In this document: piece after piece, positions 1 to 5,123 of the stretch
Layout of the letters: each line of letters opens with the position of its first letter
Numbering within the stretch: the first letter of the stretch is position 1
From: Desulfobulbaceae bacterium
GTDB lineage: Bacteria; Desulfobacterota; Desulfobulbia; Desulfobulbales; Desulfobulbaceae
Assembly (NCBI GenBank): GCA_026990725.1
Contig: JALXCX010000286.1
Coordinates: forward strand, 1 to 5,290
DNA length: 5,290 bases
Direction: 5' to 3'
The notes under the pieces: generated by a model
Database searches by the model: none
What the model was told of the DNA's origin: nothing
The model's input: only the letters and a program-made list of their open reading frames with translations
Translations under genes and position numbers: made by a program

Positions 1-424
1 CTGTTGCCAGGGTTCTCCCGTGAAATGAACCGGAGAGAGAAATGACCTCATAACGCCCTTCACCGCTGTAAATTCTGGCCAGTTTTATGGCTGCTTCATT
101 GGCCTCGGCCCCTGAATTTGCCATAAATACCCGATCCGCAAAACTGTTGGCCGTCAGCAGCCCGGCCAGTTCGATCTGTGGCTTTGTATGAAACAGATTG
201 GAGACGTGCATGAGTTCTCCGGACTGTTTCCTGACAGCCTCAGTAACTGTCGGATGACAATGACCAAGAGAGCAAACAGCAATGCCGGCCAGAAAATCAA
301 GATACTCTTTTCCGTCATCATCCCACAGCCTGCATCCTTCACCACGTACCATAGCTGCCGGAAACCGGCTGTATGTCCCGACAAACACAGATTCCCCCCG
401 ATTTATCCATTCCTGATTACTCAT
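1..424 (-). CDS. argD: Acetylornithine aminotransferase, N-terminal 141 codons (partial)
   Basis: This is the N-terminal part of a class-III PLP-dependent aminotransferase that converts N-acetylglutamate semialdehyde and glutamate to N-acetylornithine and 2-oxoglutarate in cytoplasmic arginine synthesis. The gene continues past position 1, so the PLP lysine lies outside the window. Visible family marks are the opening VFVGTYSRFP (14-23), the LWDDDGKEYLDFLAGIAV segment (33-50), GHCHP (54-58), the cofactor-phosphate segment NSGAEANEAAIKLAR (103-117) and SFHGRTLA (133-140). The start is the ATG at 424-422, which overlaps the argB stop as ATGA and has GGAG eight bases upstream (436-433). Translation is therefore probably coupled to argB. 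Distinction from a succinylornithine or other ornithine-type aminotransferase rests mainly on the argB partner. The frame is intact as far as it can be read. Confidence 0.93.
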   Translation of the reverse strand, partial: MSNQEWINRGESVFVGTYSRFPAAMVRGEGCRLWDDDGKEYLDFLAGIAVCSLGHCHPTVTEAVRKQSGELMHVSNLFHTKPQIELAGLLTANSFADRVFMANSGAEANEAAIKLARIYSGEGRYEVISLSGSFHGRTLAT

Positions 425-1305
425 CCTGTTATCTCCGTACCAATTCCCTTATGGGTAAAAATCTCAAGAAGCAGCGCATGCTCCTGTCGCCCGTCGATAA
501 TATGGGCCTTTCCAACACCTCCTTTAATGGCAGAAGCACAACAGCGCAATTTCGGGATCATTCCTCCCTGAATCACCTCATCATCGATCATTTGCTCAAT
601 CTCTTCCATGGCAATAGAGGACAGCAATTCACCCTGACCATCCTTCACGCCCTCAACATCGGTCAGCAGAATGAGTTTTACGGCATTTAACTCGGCTGCT
701 ATCGCACCGGCAACAAGATCGGCATTAATATTATAAGCCTGCCCGTCCTCTCCCACACCAACCGGGGCAATGACCGGAATAAAATCCTGGGCATCAAGGG
801 TTTGCAGAATATCTGAATTGACCCGGGTCACTTCCCCTACCCGGCCAAGGTCGATGAGTTCGGGAGGGGCCGTTTCCACCTCTGGCTTGCTCATTATTTT
901 CATTTTGCGGGCCTGCACCAGATCTCCGTCCCGACCGGAAAGCCCAACCGCTTTCCCGCCGCAATGATTGATCAGCCCGACAATCTCTTTATTGACCTTG
1001 CCAACCAGCACCATCTCAACCACATCCATGGTTTCGCCGTCAGTCACCCTCATGCCCTGAATATAATTGGACGTTATCTGCATTTTTTCCAGAAACAGAT
1101 TAATCTGGGGGCCGCCTCCATGGACGATAACAGGATTCAACCCGATATATTTAAGCAGGATAACATCCAGAGCAAAACTCTTTTTCAGCGCTTCATCCAC
1201 CATGGCATGACCCCCATACTTAATCACCACGGTTTTTTCACTAAACTCCCGAATATAAGGGAGAGCTTCTATCAGCACCTTAGCCTTGGCAACTTCCTCT
1301 TGCAT
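421..1305 (-). CDS. argB: Acetylglutamate kinase
   Basis: The enzyme phosphorylates N-acetyl-L-glutamate with ATP, the second step of cytoplasmic arginine synthesis; the product goes on through ArgC and then to the neighbouring ArgD. The 294-residue protein has the full amino-acid-kinase fold signature: KYGGHAM (29-35, with the catalytic lysine), VHGGGPQI (61-68), GMRVTDG (84-90), GLSGRDGDL (121-129), NINAD (192-196), LTDVEGV (214-220) and GGMIPKL (247-253). It also has the N-terminal helix KAKVLIEALPYIREF (8-22) and the C-terminal HALLLEIFTHKGIGT stretch (276-290), both typical of hexameric, arginine-inhibited family members. Feedback inhibition by arginine is therefore inferred. An in-frame ATG at 1326 would add seven residues but has no ribosome site. 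GGAG sits seven bases before the ATG at 1305, so that start was chosen. The stop overlaps the argD start by four bases. Confidence 0.96.
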   Translation of the reverse strand: MQEEVAKAKVLIEALPYIREFSEKTVVIKYGGHAMVDEALKKSFALDVILLKYIGLNPVIVHGGGPQINLFLEKMQITSNYIQGMRVTDGETMDVVEMVLVGKVNKEIVGLINHCGGKAVGLSGRDGDLVQARKMKIMSKPEVETAPPELIDLGRVGEVTRVNSDILQTLDAQDFIPVIAPVGVGEDGQAYNINADLVAGAIAAELNAVKLILLTDVEGVKDGQGELLSSIAMEEIEQMIDDEVIQGGMIPKLRCCASAIKGGVGKAHIIDGRQEHALLLEIFTHKGIGTEITG

Positions 1306-1310
1306 GATTA

Positions 1311-1316
1311 ACTCCA
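1311..1316 (-). promoter_or_regulatory. Ribosome binding site deciding the argB start
   Basis: On the minus strand TTGGAG ends a few bases before the ATG at 1305-1303. The alternative ATG at 1326-1324 is preceded by a pyrimidine-rich stretch with no purine-rich match. This favours the shorter, 294-residue ArgB, which also matches the usual family N-terminus. Confidence 0.7.
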
Positions 1317-1345
1317 ATGATTGCATAGGTCAAAACAGAGAAAAA

Positions 1346-1359
1346 ACAAGTATACTTGT
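1346..1359. promoter_or_regulatory. Perfect 14-bp palindrome over the argB -10, candidate operator
   Basis: ACAAGTATACTTGT is its own reverse complement and fully covers the -10 hexamer of the argB promoter. A second shorter symmetric element, TTGT-aa-ACAA (1372-1381), covers the -35. A bound dimer here would block RNA polymerase. The palindrome does not resemble the ArgR box as known from E. coli (an AT-rich TGAAT/ATTCA dyad), so the regulator is unknown. Part of the symmetry could simply come from the TATA-like -10 itself. Confidence 0.4.
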
Positions 1360-1378
1360 CTCCTGTATGTCTTGTAAA
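1349..1378 (-). promoter_or_regulatory. Sigma-70-type promoter for argB-argD
   Basis: Read on the minus strand, TTTACA (1378-1373) is followed after 18 bases by TATACT (1354-1349). Each hexamer matches the consensus at five of six positions. Transcription would start near 1342 and give a leader of about 37 nt before the ATG at 1305. The -10 lies inside a perfect palindrome that is listed separately. Confidence 0.65.
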
Positions 1379-1410
1379 CAACTCTCTTTTCCCTTTTTCC
1401 AAGAGATATC

Positions 1411-1425
1411 TGGCACAGGGAAAGC
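1411..1425 (+). promoter_or_regulatory. Partial sigma-54-like -24/-12 element upstream of lptA
   Basis: TGGCAC at 1411-1416 is followed by GC at 1424-1425. The invariant GG and GC dinucleotides are exactly ten bases apart, as in sigma-54 promoters. The -24 half is a perfect match, but the -12 half reads AAGC instead of TTGC. The predicted start would be near 1437, about 80 nt before lptA. No enhancer-binding site was recognised. It may be chance. Confidence 0.25.
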
Positions 1426-1426
1426 C

Positions 1427-1455
1427 TTTACATTTAAGATTGAACCCTGTATTCT
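1427..1455 (+). promoter_or_regulatory. Sigma-70-type promoter for the lptA-lptB-rpoN-ptsN operon
   Basis: TTTACA (1427-1432) and TATTCT (1450-1455) are separated by the ideal 17 bases, matching the consensus hexamers at five and four of six positions. Transcription would begin near 1462, giving a leader of about 57 nt. A TATAAA at 1491-1496 is an alternative -10, but it has no credible -35 and would leave a leader of only about 16 nt. Confidence 0.5.
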
Positions 1456-1460
1456 TAAAT
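1432..1460. repeat. 8-bp inverted repeat spanning the lptA -10
   Basis: ATTTAAGA (1432-1439) and TCTTAAAT (1453-1460) are perfect inverted copies with 13 bases between them. The arm centres are 21 bp apart, which is two helical turns and suits a dimeric regulator. The right arm overlaps the proposed -10. The arms are AT-rich, so chance occurrence in this AT-rich spacer is a real possibility. Confidence 0.35.
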
Positions 1461-1518
1461 TTTTTACTGCAAAAATTAATCCGGAATCACTATAAAACAT
1501 AATTAAACGGGGATACCA

Positions 1519-2046
1519 ATGCTTTCTTTTTCATTCTCCCTTCGGGGGCTGTTGCTGACAGCCATGGTCACGATTCTTTTTCTGCTCTCTGCCGGAACAG
1601 GTTTCTGCGAAGATGAACCCATCCATATTGAGGCCGACCGCATGGTGTCCCAGGAACAGGACAACTCGGTCGTCTTTATCGGTAATGTTGATGCCAGTCA
1701 GGGAGAAGTCAATATCCGCTCCGATGAAATGACGGTCTACTATGCCCAAAAAGATGGGCCAAAAAGTAAAAGCCAATCCAGCCAGGTAAAAAAACTTATT
1801 TGCCGCGGGAATGTCGAAATCACTCAGGACGACTGGCTCGGCACCGGTAAGCGCATGGACTATTTCGCCAAGGACCGCAAGGTTATCCTGACAGGTAATG
1901 CCAAAGCATGGCAGGGCCAGAACATGGTCTCAGGCAAAACCATTGTTTACTATCTTGACGAAAAACGATCAATCGTCGAACGGGACAAGTCAAAAAGCGG
2001 GCGAGTCACAGCGACTATCCACCCGGAATCTGACTCGAAAAAATAA
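1519..2046 (+). CDS. lptA: LPS-transport periplasmic bridge protein LptA (OstA-like)
   Basis: LptA forms the periplasmic beta-jellyroll bridge that carries lipopolysaccharide from LptB2FGC in the inner membrane to LptDE in the outer membrane. The 175-residue protein starts with a Sec signal peptide: R9, a hydrophobic core at about 11-25, and probable cleavage after GFC30. F29 directly before the cysteine does not fit a lipobox. The mature part begins PIHIEADRM (34-42) and is an OstA/LptA domain with repeating beta-strand units marked by GNV (55-57), GNV (97-99) and GNA (126-128). It ends in a short lysine-rich tail. Its length is close to that of E. coli LptA (185). GGGGA (1509-1513) lies five bases before the ATG. 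It heads the operon, and its stop is two bases before lptB. Its partner lptC is not in the window. Confidence 0.9.
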   Translation: MLSFSFSLRGLLLTAMVTILFLLSAGTGFCEDEPIHIEADRMVSQEQDNSVVFIGNVDASQGEVNIRSDEMTVYYAQKDGPKSKSQSSQVKKLICRGNVEITQDDWLGTGKRMDYFAKDRKVILTGNAKAWQGQNMVSGKTIVYYLDEKRSIVERDKSKSGRVTATIHPESDSKK

Positions 2047-2048
2047 GA

Positions 2049-2780
2049 ATGCCCTCCCGATCAATCCTGGAGACCAGAAATCTGGTCAAAGAATACCGGT
2101 CGCGCCGGGTAGTCGACCAGGTCAACCTCCAGGTGCAGAACGGTTCCATTGTCGGTCTGCTCGGACCAAATGGCGCCGGCAAAACGACCACTTTTTACTC
2201 CATTGTCGGTTTTATCCGCCCCACTGCCGGATCTATTCATCTGGACGATGAGAACATTACCGCCCTGCCGATCCATCGCCGCGCCTCAAAGGGTATTACC
2301 TATCTGGCCCAGGAACCGTCCGTATTCAAAAAGCTGACAGTTGAAGAAAATGTCCGCATCGTTCTTGAACCCCTGGGCCTGACCCGAAATGAAATCAACA
2401 ACCGCATCAATGCCCTGATGGCTGAGCTGAAAATTGAATATCTTGCCCAGAATAAAGGCCACGCCCTGTCCGGCGGTGAACGCCGACGTGTGGAAATCAT
2501 GCGGGCTCTTGCCACGAATCCTCGCTTTATCCTCCTTGACGAGCCTTTTGCCGGTGTAGACCCACTGGCCGTTGCCGACCTGCAACAAATTATCCGAGGG
2601 CTCAAAGCAAAGGGTCTTGGCGTTCTCATCTCTGATCATAATGTCCGGGAGACATTACAGGTCTGCGATTTTGCCTACATCATGAACGAAGGCCAGATTC
2701 TAACCAGTGGCGCAGCAGCAGATATTATTGAGAGTCAACTGGCCAAGAAAATGTATCTGGGCGAAAATTTCAGCATGTAG
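2049..2780 (+). CDS. lptB: LPS export ABC transporter ATP-binding protein LptB
   Basis: This is the cytoplasmic ATPase of the LptB2FGC complex, which extracts lipopolysaccharide from the inner membrane and pushes it along the LptC-LptA bridge. All nucleotide-binding motifs are intact in the 243 residues: Walker A GPNGAGKT (39-46), the Q-loop around Q88 with the LptB-typical LAQEPSVFKKLTVEENV (86-102), signature LSGGE (140-144), Walker B FILLDE (160-165), the D-loop after it, and the switch histidine H197. The first residues are separated from the lptA stop by only two bases and there is no clear Shine-Dalgarno site, so translation is probably coupled to lptA. The inner-membrane partners LptF and LptG are not in the window. 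Other branched-chain-type ABC ATPases look similar, but the signature details and the lptA neighbour make LptB nearly certain. Confidence 0.95.
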   Translation: MPSRSILETRNLVKEYRSRRVVDQVNLQVQNGSIVGLLGPNGAGKTTTFYSIVGFIRPTAGSIHLDDENITALPIHRRASKGITYLAQEPSVFKKLTVEENVRIVLEPLGLTRNEINNRINALMAELKIEYLAQNKGHALSGGERRRVEIMRALATNPRFILLDEPFAGVDPLAVADLQQIIRGLKAKGLGVLISDHNVRETLQVCDFAYIMNEGQILTSGAAADIIESQLAKKMYLGENFSM

Positions 2781-2791
2781 GAAGCCCGGAC

Positions 2792-4246
2792 ATGGCCCTT
2801 GAACTTCGACAACAGTTAAAACTGGCTCAAAAACTCGTTATGACGCCCCAGTTGCGTCAGGCGATTAAGCTGCTCCAGCTCAACCGACTTGAGCTCACCG
2901 ACGCCCTCCAGGCAGAAATGGAGCAAAACCCTCTGCTTGAGGAGGCGGAGCCAGCTCCCACCCCTTCTGAAAACCCTGAATCACTTTCAGCGGCAGAAAA
3001 CAAAGAAATTCCCGAAGCCCCAGCCACAACCCAGGTCCAGGGAGACGACCCCGCAACCGTTGCCGAAGTGAACTGGGAAGACTACGCAAACACCTTTGAC
3101 TCCGACTTTTCCTTTGCCAGGGAAACTCCTCCTGCCGATGCGCCATCCCAATTTGATTTTATTTCCGCAACTCCAGGACTGACCTCCCATCTCCAATGGC
3201 AGTTGACCCACCTGAAACTTGACGAGCTCGACAAAGAGATCGCACATTTCATCCTCGGAAATCTTGACGGGCATGGTGTCTTTCAGGCCGACATTGAAGA
3301 TATTTGCGCCTATGTTCATTGCACTACCCAAGAGGCCGAAGGAATGCTGCGCCTGGTGCAAAGCCTTGAGCCGCCAGGCATTGCTGCCAGAAACATAAGG
3401 GAATCCCTGCTCCTGCAGCTTGAACGAAGGGGTCTTGAAGAATCGCTGGCGTACCATATAATTGATGAACATATGGACCTGCTGCAGACACGAAACTACG
3501 CACTCATTGCCCGCCAGTCCGACGTAACCGCACGCAAGGTCCAGGCGGCAGTGGCTGTTATTTCCTCACTTACCCCCTACCCGGGAAATGAATTCAGCAA
3601 CGAACAGACCAACTATGTTATCCCGGATGTTTATGTTGATAAAATTGATGGAGAATTTATTATTCGACTCAACAATGACGGGCTACCCAATCTGCAGCTT
3701 TCCTCTTCGTACCAGGAGATGATAAAGGAAAATAATAAAATCAACAAAGACTCCCGCAACTATCTTCAGGAGAAAAAACGCAGTGCCCAGTGGTTCATCA
3801 AATCCCTGCAGCAACGCCAACGAACCATTTACAAGGTCATGGAAAGCCTGCTCAAATTCCAGCATGATTTCTTCGAAAAAGGGCCGGGCTACCTGAAACC
3901 GCTTATTCTCCATGACGTGGCCGACGACATCGGCATGCACGAATCCACAGTCAGCCGGGTGACATCCAACAAATACGTTCACACGCCCACCGGGATTTAT
4001 GAACTGAAATACTTTTTTTCCACTGCTGTGGCCACGACCAATGGAGAAACTGTTGCAGCTGAAGCTATAAAAAATCGCATAAGACAAATTATCCAGCAAG
4101 AGGATTCCGCCAAACCACTCAGTGACAACAAGCTCTCCGCTCTCTTAAAAGAGGAAGGAATCAAGGTTGCCCGCCGCACCGTGGCAAAATACAGGGACCA
4201 GTTAAAAATATTACCTGTAAAACACCGCCGTAAGGCCAGGAGATAG
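2792..4246 (+). CDS. rpoN: RNA polymerase sigma-54 factor RpoN
   Basis: This alternative sigma factor recognises -24/-12 promoters and needs AAA+ activators to open DNA. The 484 residues show the standard plan. Region I (about 1-52) is glutamine- and leucine-rich, with KLVMTPQLRQAIKLLQL (14-30) and the EMEQNPLLEE end. It is followed by an acidic, proline-rich region II (about 53-115) and a core-binding domain (about 120-330). A helix-turn-helix lies at about 375-394 (DVADDIGMHESTVSRVTSNK), followed by the conserved ELKYFFS. The RpoN box ARRTVAKYRD (460-469) reads -12/-24 DNA and ends the protein with a basic tail. The length is normal for the family. AGGAAG overlaps the lptB stop and precedes the ATG by seven bases. 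It lies 11 bp after lptB and 6 bp before ptsN, so all four genes are probably one transcript. Confidence 0.97.
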   Translation: MALELRQQLKLAQKLVMTPQLRQAIKLLQLNRLELTDALQAEMEQNPLLEEAEPAPTPSENPESLSAAENKEIPEAPATTQVQGDDPATVAEVNWEDYANTFDSDFSFARETPPADAPSQFDFISATPGLTSHLQWQLTHLKLDELDKEIAHFILGNLDGHGVFQADIEDICAYVHCTTQEAEGMLRLVQSLEPPGIAARNIRESLLLQLERRGLEESLAYHIIDEHMDLLQTRNYALIARQSDVTARKVQAAVAVISSLTPYPGNEFSNEQTNYVIPDVYVDKIDGEFIIRLNNDGLPNLQLSSSYQEMIKENNKINKDSRNYLQEKKRSAQWFIKSLQQRQRTIYKVMESLLKFQHDFFEKGPGYLKPLILHDVADDIGMHESTVSRVTSNKYVHTPTGIYELKYFFSTAVATTNGETVAAEAIKNRIRQIIQQEDSAKPLSDNKLSALLKEEGIKVARRTVAKYRDQLKILPVKHRRKARR

Positions 4247-4252
4247 ACGCTG

Positions 4253-4702
4253 ATGCTACAACTCACGGAACAATGTGTTATTCTGGAACTTAAAGCAATA
4301 ACCAAAGAGGGCATTCTGCTCGAACTCGCCTCAGCGGTGCATGAAAAATACCCTCAAATCAGCGTAAAAACCATGACCACCATTTTAAGCGAACGCGAAC
4401 AGATCGGATCAACGGGGGTTGGGGATGGCGTTGCCATTCCGCACGGAAAAATTCCCGGTCTTGACAGACTTCTGCTCTGTTTTGGCCGGTCAAGTACCGG
4501 AGTTGGCTTTGACGCAGTGGACACGCGTCCTGTCCACCTGCTGGTCATGATTCTCTCTCCTGTTCATCTTGCCTCCGATTACCTGCAGACTCTTGCAAAA
4601 GTGAGCCGACTGTTAAAAAACAGTGACATCAGAAACAAACTGCTACAGGCTGATAAGGCGCAAGCTATCGTGGAGATATTTAATCAGCAAATAGGCTCGT
4701 AA
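4253..4702 (+). CDS. ptsN: Nitrogen-PTS EIIA protein (EIIA-Ntr)
   Basis: This is a 149-residue PTS EIIA type-2 domain protein, the terminal phosphoacceptor of the regulatory nitrogen phosphotransferase chain (PtsP, NPr, PtsN). In other proteobacteria it transports no sugar but regulates potassium uptake and stress or nitrogen responses by protein contacts. The phosphorylated histidine is H64 in GVAIPHGK (59-66), with the usual REQIGSTGVGDG lead-in (48-59) and a hydrophobic VHLLVMILSP strand (around 94-103). It is slightly shorter than the E. coli protein (163). AGGAG (4238-4242), inside the 3' end of rpoN, serves as its ribosome site. In E. coli hpf precedes it and rapZ and npr follow; none of these is present here. 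A generic fructose EIIA is the alternative, but the rpoN linkage argues for PtsN. Confidence 0.9.
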   Translation: MLQLTEQCVILELKAITKEGILLELASAVHEKYPQISVKTMTTILSEREQIGSTGVGDGVAIPHGKIPGLDRLLLCFGRSSTGVGFDAVDTRPVHLLVMILSPVHLASDYLQTLAKVSRLLKNSDIRNKLLQADKAQAIVEIFNQQIGS

Positions 4703-4733
4703 AGGAAAGGACAAGTTTTCCTGCCGGAGTTTT

Positions 4734-4763
4734 TTGACAAAGACATTGTTTTTAAAATAATAT
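4734..4763 (+). promoter_or_regulatory. Sigma-70-type promoter of the small basic gene
   Basis: A perfect TTGACA (4734-4739) is followed after 18 bases by TAATAT (4758-4763), in an AT-rich stretch directly after ptsN. Transcription would start near 4770, about 33 nt before the ATG at 4803 and about 210 nt before the terminator. This gives the following reading frame its own promoter, independent of the rpoN operon. Confidence 0.65.
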
Positions 4764-4775
4764 CATGTATGGTGC

Positions 4776-4799
4776 GCACTCATTTTTTAAGCGAGGTGC
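4776..4799 (+). promoter_or_regulatory. Possible leader hairpin over the Shine-Dalgarno site
   Basis: GCACTC (4776-4781) can pair with GAGGTGC (4793-4799), leaving one bulged G and an 11-nt loop. The right arm is the Shine-Dalgarno sequence GAGGTG (4793-4798) of the ATG at 4803. If it forms, translation of the small gene would be dampened. The stem is only six pairs, so stability is doubtful. Confidence 0.25.
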
Positions 4800-4802
4800 A
4801 TC

Positions 4803-5123
4803 ATGGCAAAGAAGAAAAGAACAGCCCGGAAGATAACGGCCAGAGACTGGGGTGTTGTAGCCCTTATCTGCCGGAGCGGCGGCAAGGGGAAGCATCAACT
4901 AAAAAAGCACCCTGCCCGATCAACGACAAAAGCAGCGCTCAAAAAAAGCCTCATGCGAAACAATCCGCATGAGGCTTTTTCATTTTTCAAGGCCAGAGAA
5001 TGGAAAAACGAAAACCTAATGCACGGCTGTTTTTCCGTGGACACTCTCTGCTTCGGCAAGCCTGGCCATTTTAAGTTGTCTATTCTTTTTAAAACCGTAT
5101 TCAACAAGTCGCTTTATATCTGA
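4803..5123 (+). CDS. Small, very basic protein; reading frame runs through a terminator without a stop
   Basis: The family is not recognised. The frame has its own promoter (4734-4763) and GAGGTG four bases before the ATG, so it looks expressed. The first 52 residues hold 17 Lys/Arg against one acidic residue. They start MAKKKRTARK, contain a short hydrophobic stretch WGVVALIC (16-23), then a glycine/basic segment RSGGKGKHQLKKH (24-36), and end with ALKKSLMR (45-52). Codons 47-59 form a strong intrinsic terminator, yet the first in-frame stop is at 5121-5123. The last 47 or so codons lie past the terminator, and from 5016 they are antisense to the convergent carboxypeptidase gene, so they are probably not transcribed. 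The real product would be about 59 residues from a stop-less mRNA, as for ArfA- or BrfA-type ribosome-rescue factors; the KGKH run loosely recalls the basic tail of ArfA. A conventional gene with an indel, or a non-coding RNA, are the alternatives. Confidence 0.55.
   Translation: MAKKKRTARKITARDWGVVALICRSGGKGKHQLKKHPARSTTKAALKKSLMRNNPHEAFSFFKAREWKNENLMHGCFSVDTLCFGKPGHFKLSILFKTVFNKSLYI
4943..4980. terminator. Strong bidirectional intrinsic terminator
   Basis: AAAAAGCCTCATGCG (4943-4957) and CGCATGAGGCTTTTT (4966-4980) form a perfect 15-bp stem with an 8-nt loop. On the plus strand it ends in five T, then CA and five more T. On the minus strand the left arm reads out as seven T (4947-4941). 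It can end transcripts of both the small gene from the left and the carboxypeptidase gene from the right, whose stop is 36 nt away. It lies inside the reading frame that starts at 4803. Confidence 0.9.

Noticed and set aside
154..384. 76-codon minus-strand frame
   Set aside because: It is out of frame with argD, whose conserved residues run through the same stretch.
964..1311. Plus-strand open frames opposite argB (also at 188-690 and 770-967)
   Set aside because: They are antisense shadows of clearly conserved argB and argD coding sequence and have no recognisable domains.
1491..1496. TATAAA as an alternative -10 for lptA
   Set aside because: There is no acceptable -35 at 16-18 bases, and the leader would barely hold the ribosome site.
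1306..1518. An ArgR-type ARG box in the divergent region
   Set aside because: No TGAAT/ATTCA-type dyad at the expected spacing was found.
2987..3472. Minus-strand frames opposite rpoN (also 3683-4099 and 3997-4314)
   Set aside because: They are complements of well-conserved sigma-54 coding sequence with no start signals.
4703..4735. Possible terminator after ptsN: AGGAAA/TTTCCT hairpin followed by a T run
   Set aside because: The stem is only six mostly A-T pairs, and the T run begins eight bases after it and overlaps the next -35. It is too weak to call.
4772..4779. GTGCGCAC palindrome at the predicted start of the small transcript
   Set aside because: It is only 8 bp with a single occurrence, so it is not distinguishable from chance.
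4769..4972. A 67-codon plus-strand frame overlapping the small basic gene
   Set aside because: Its ATG would be at the predicted transcript start with no ribosome site, its stop falls inside the terminator stem, and the composition is irregular. The frame from 4803 has the SD. It was kept in mind only as a possible frameshift partner.
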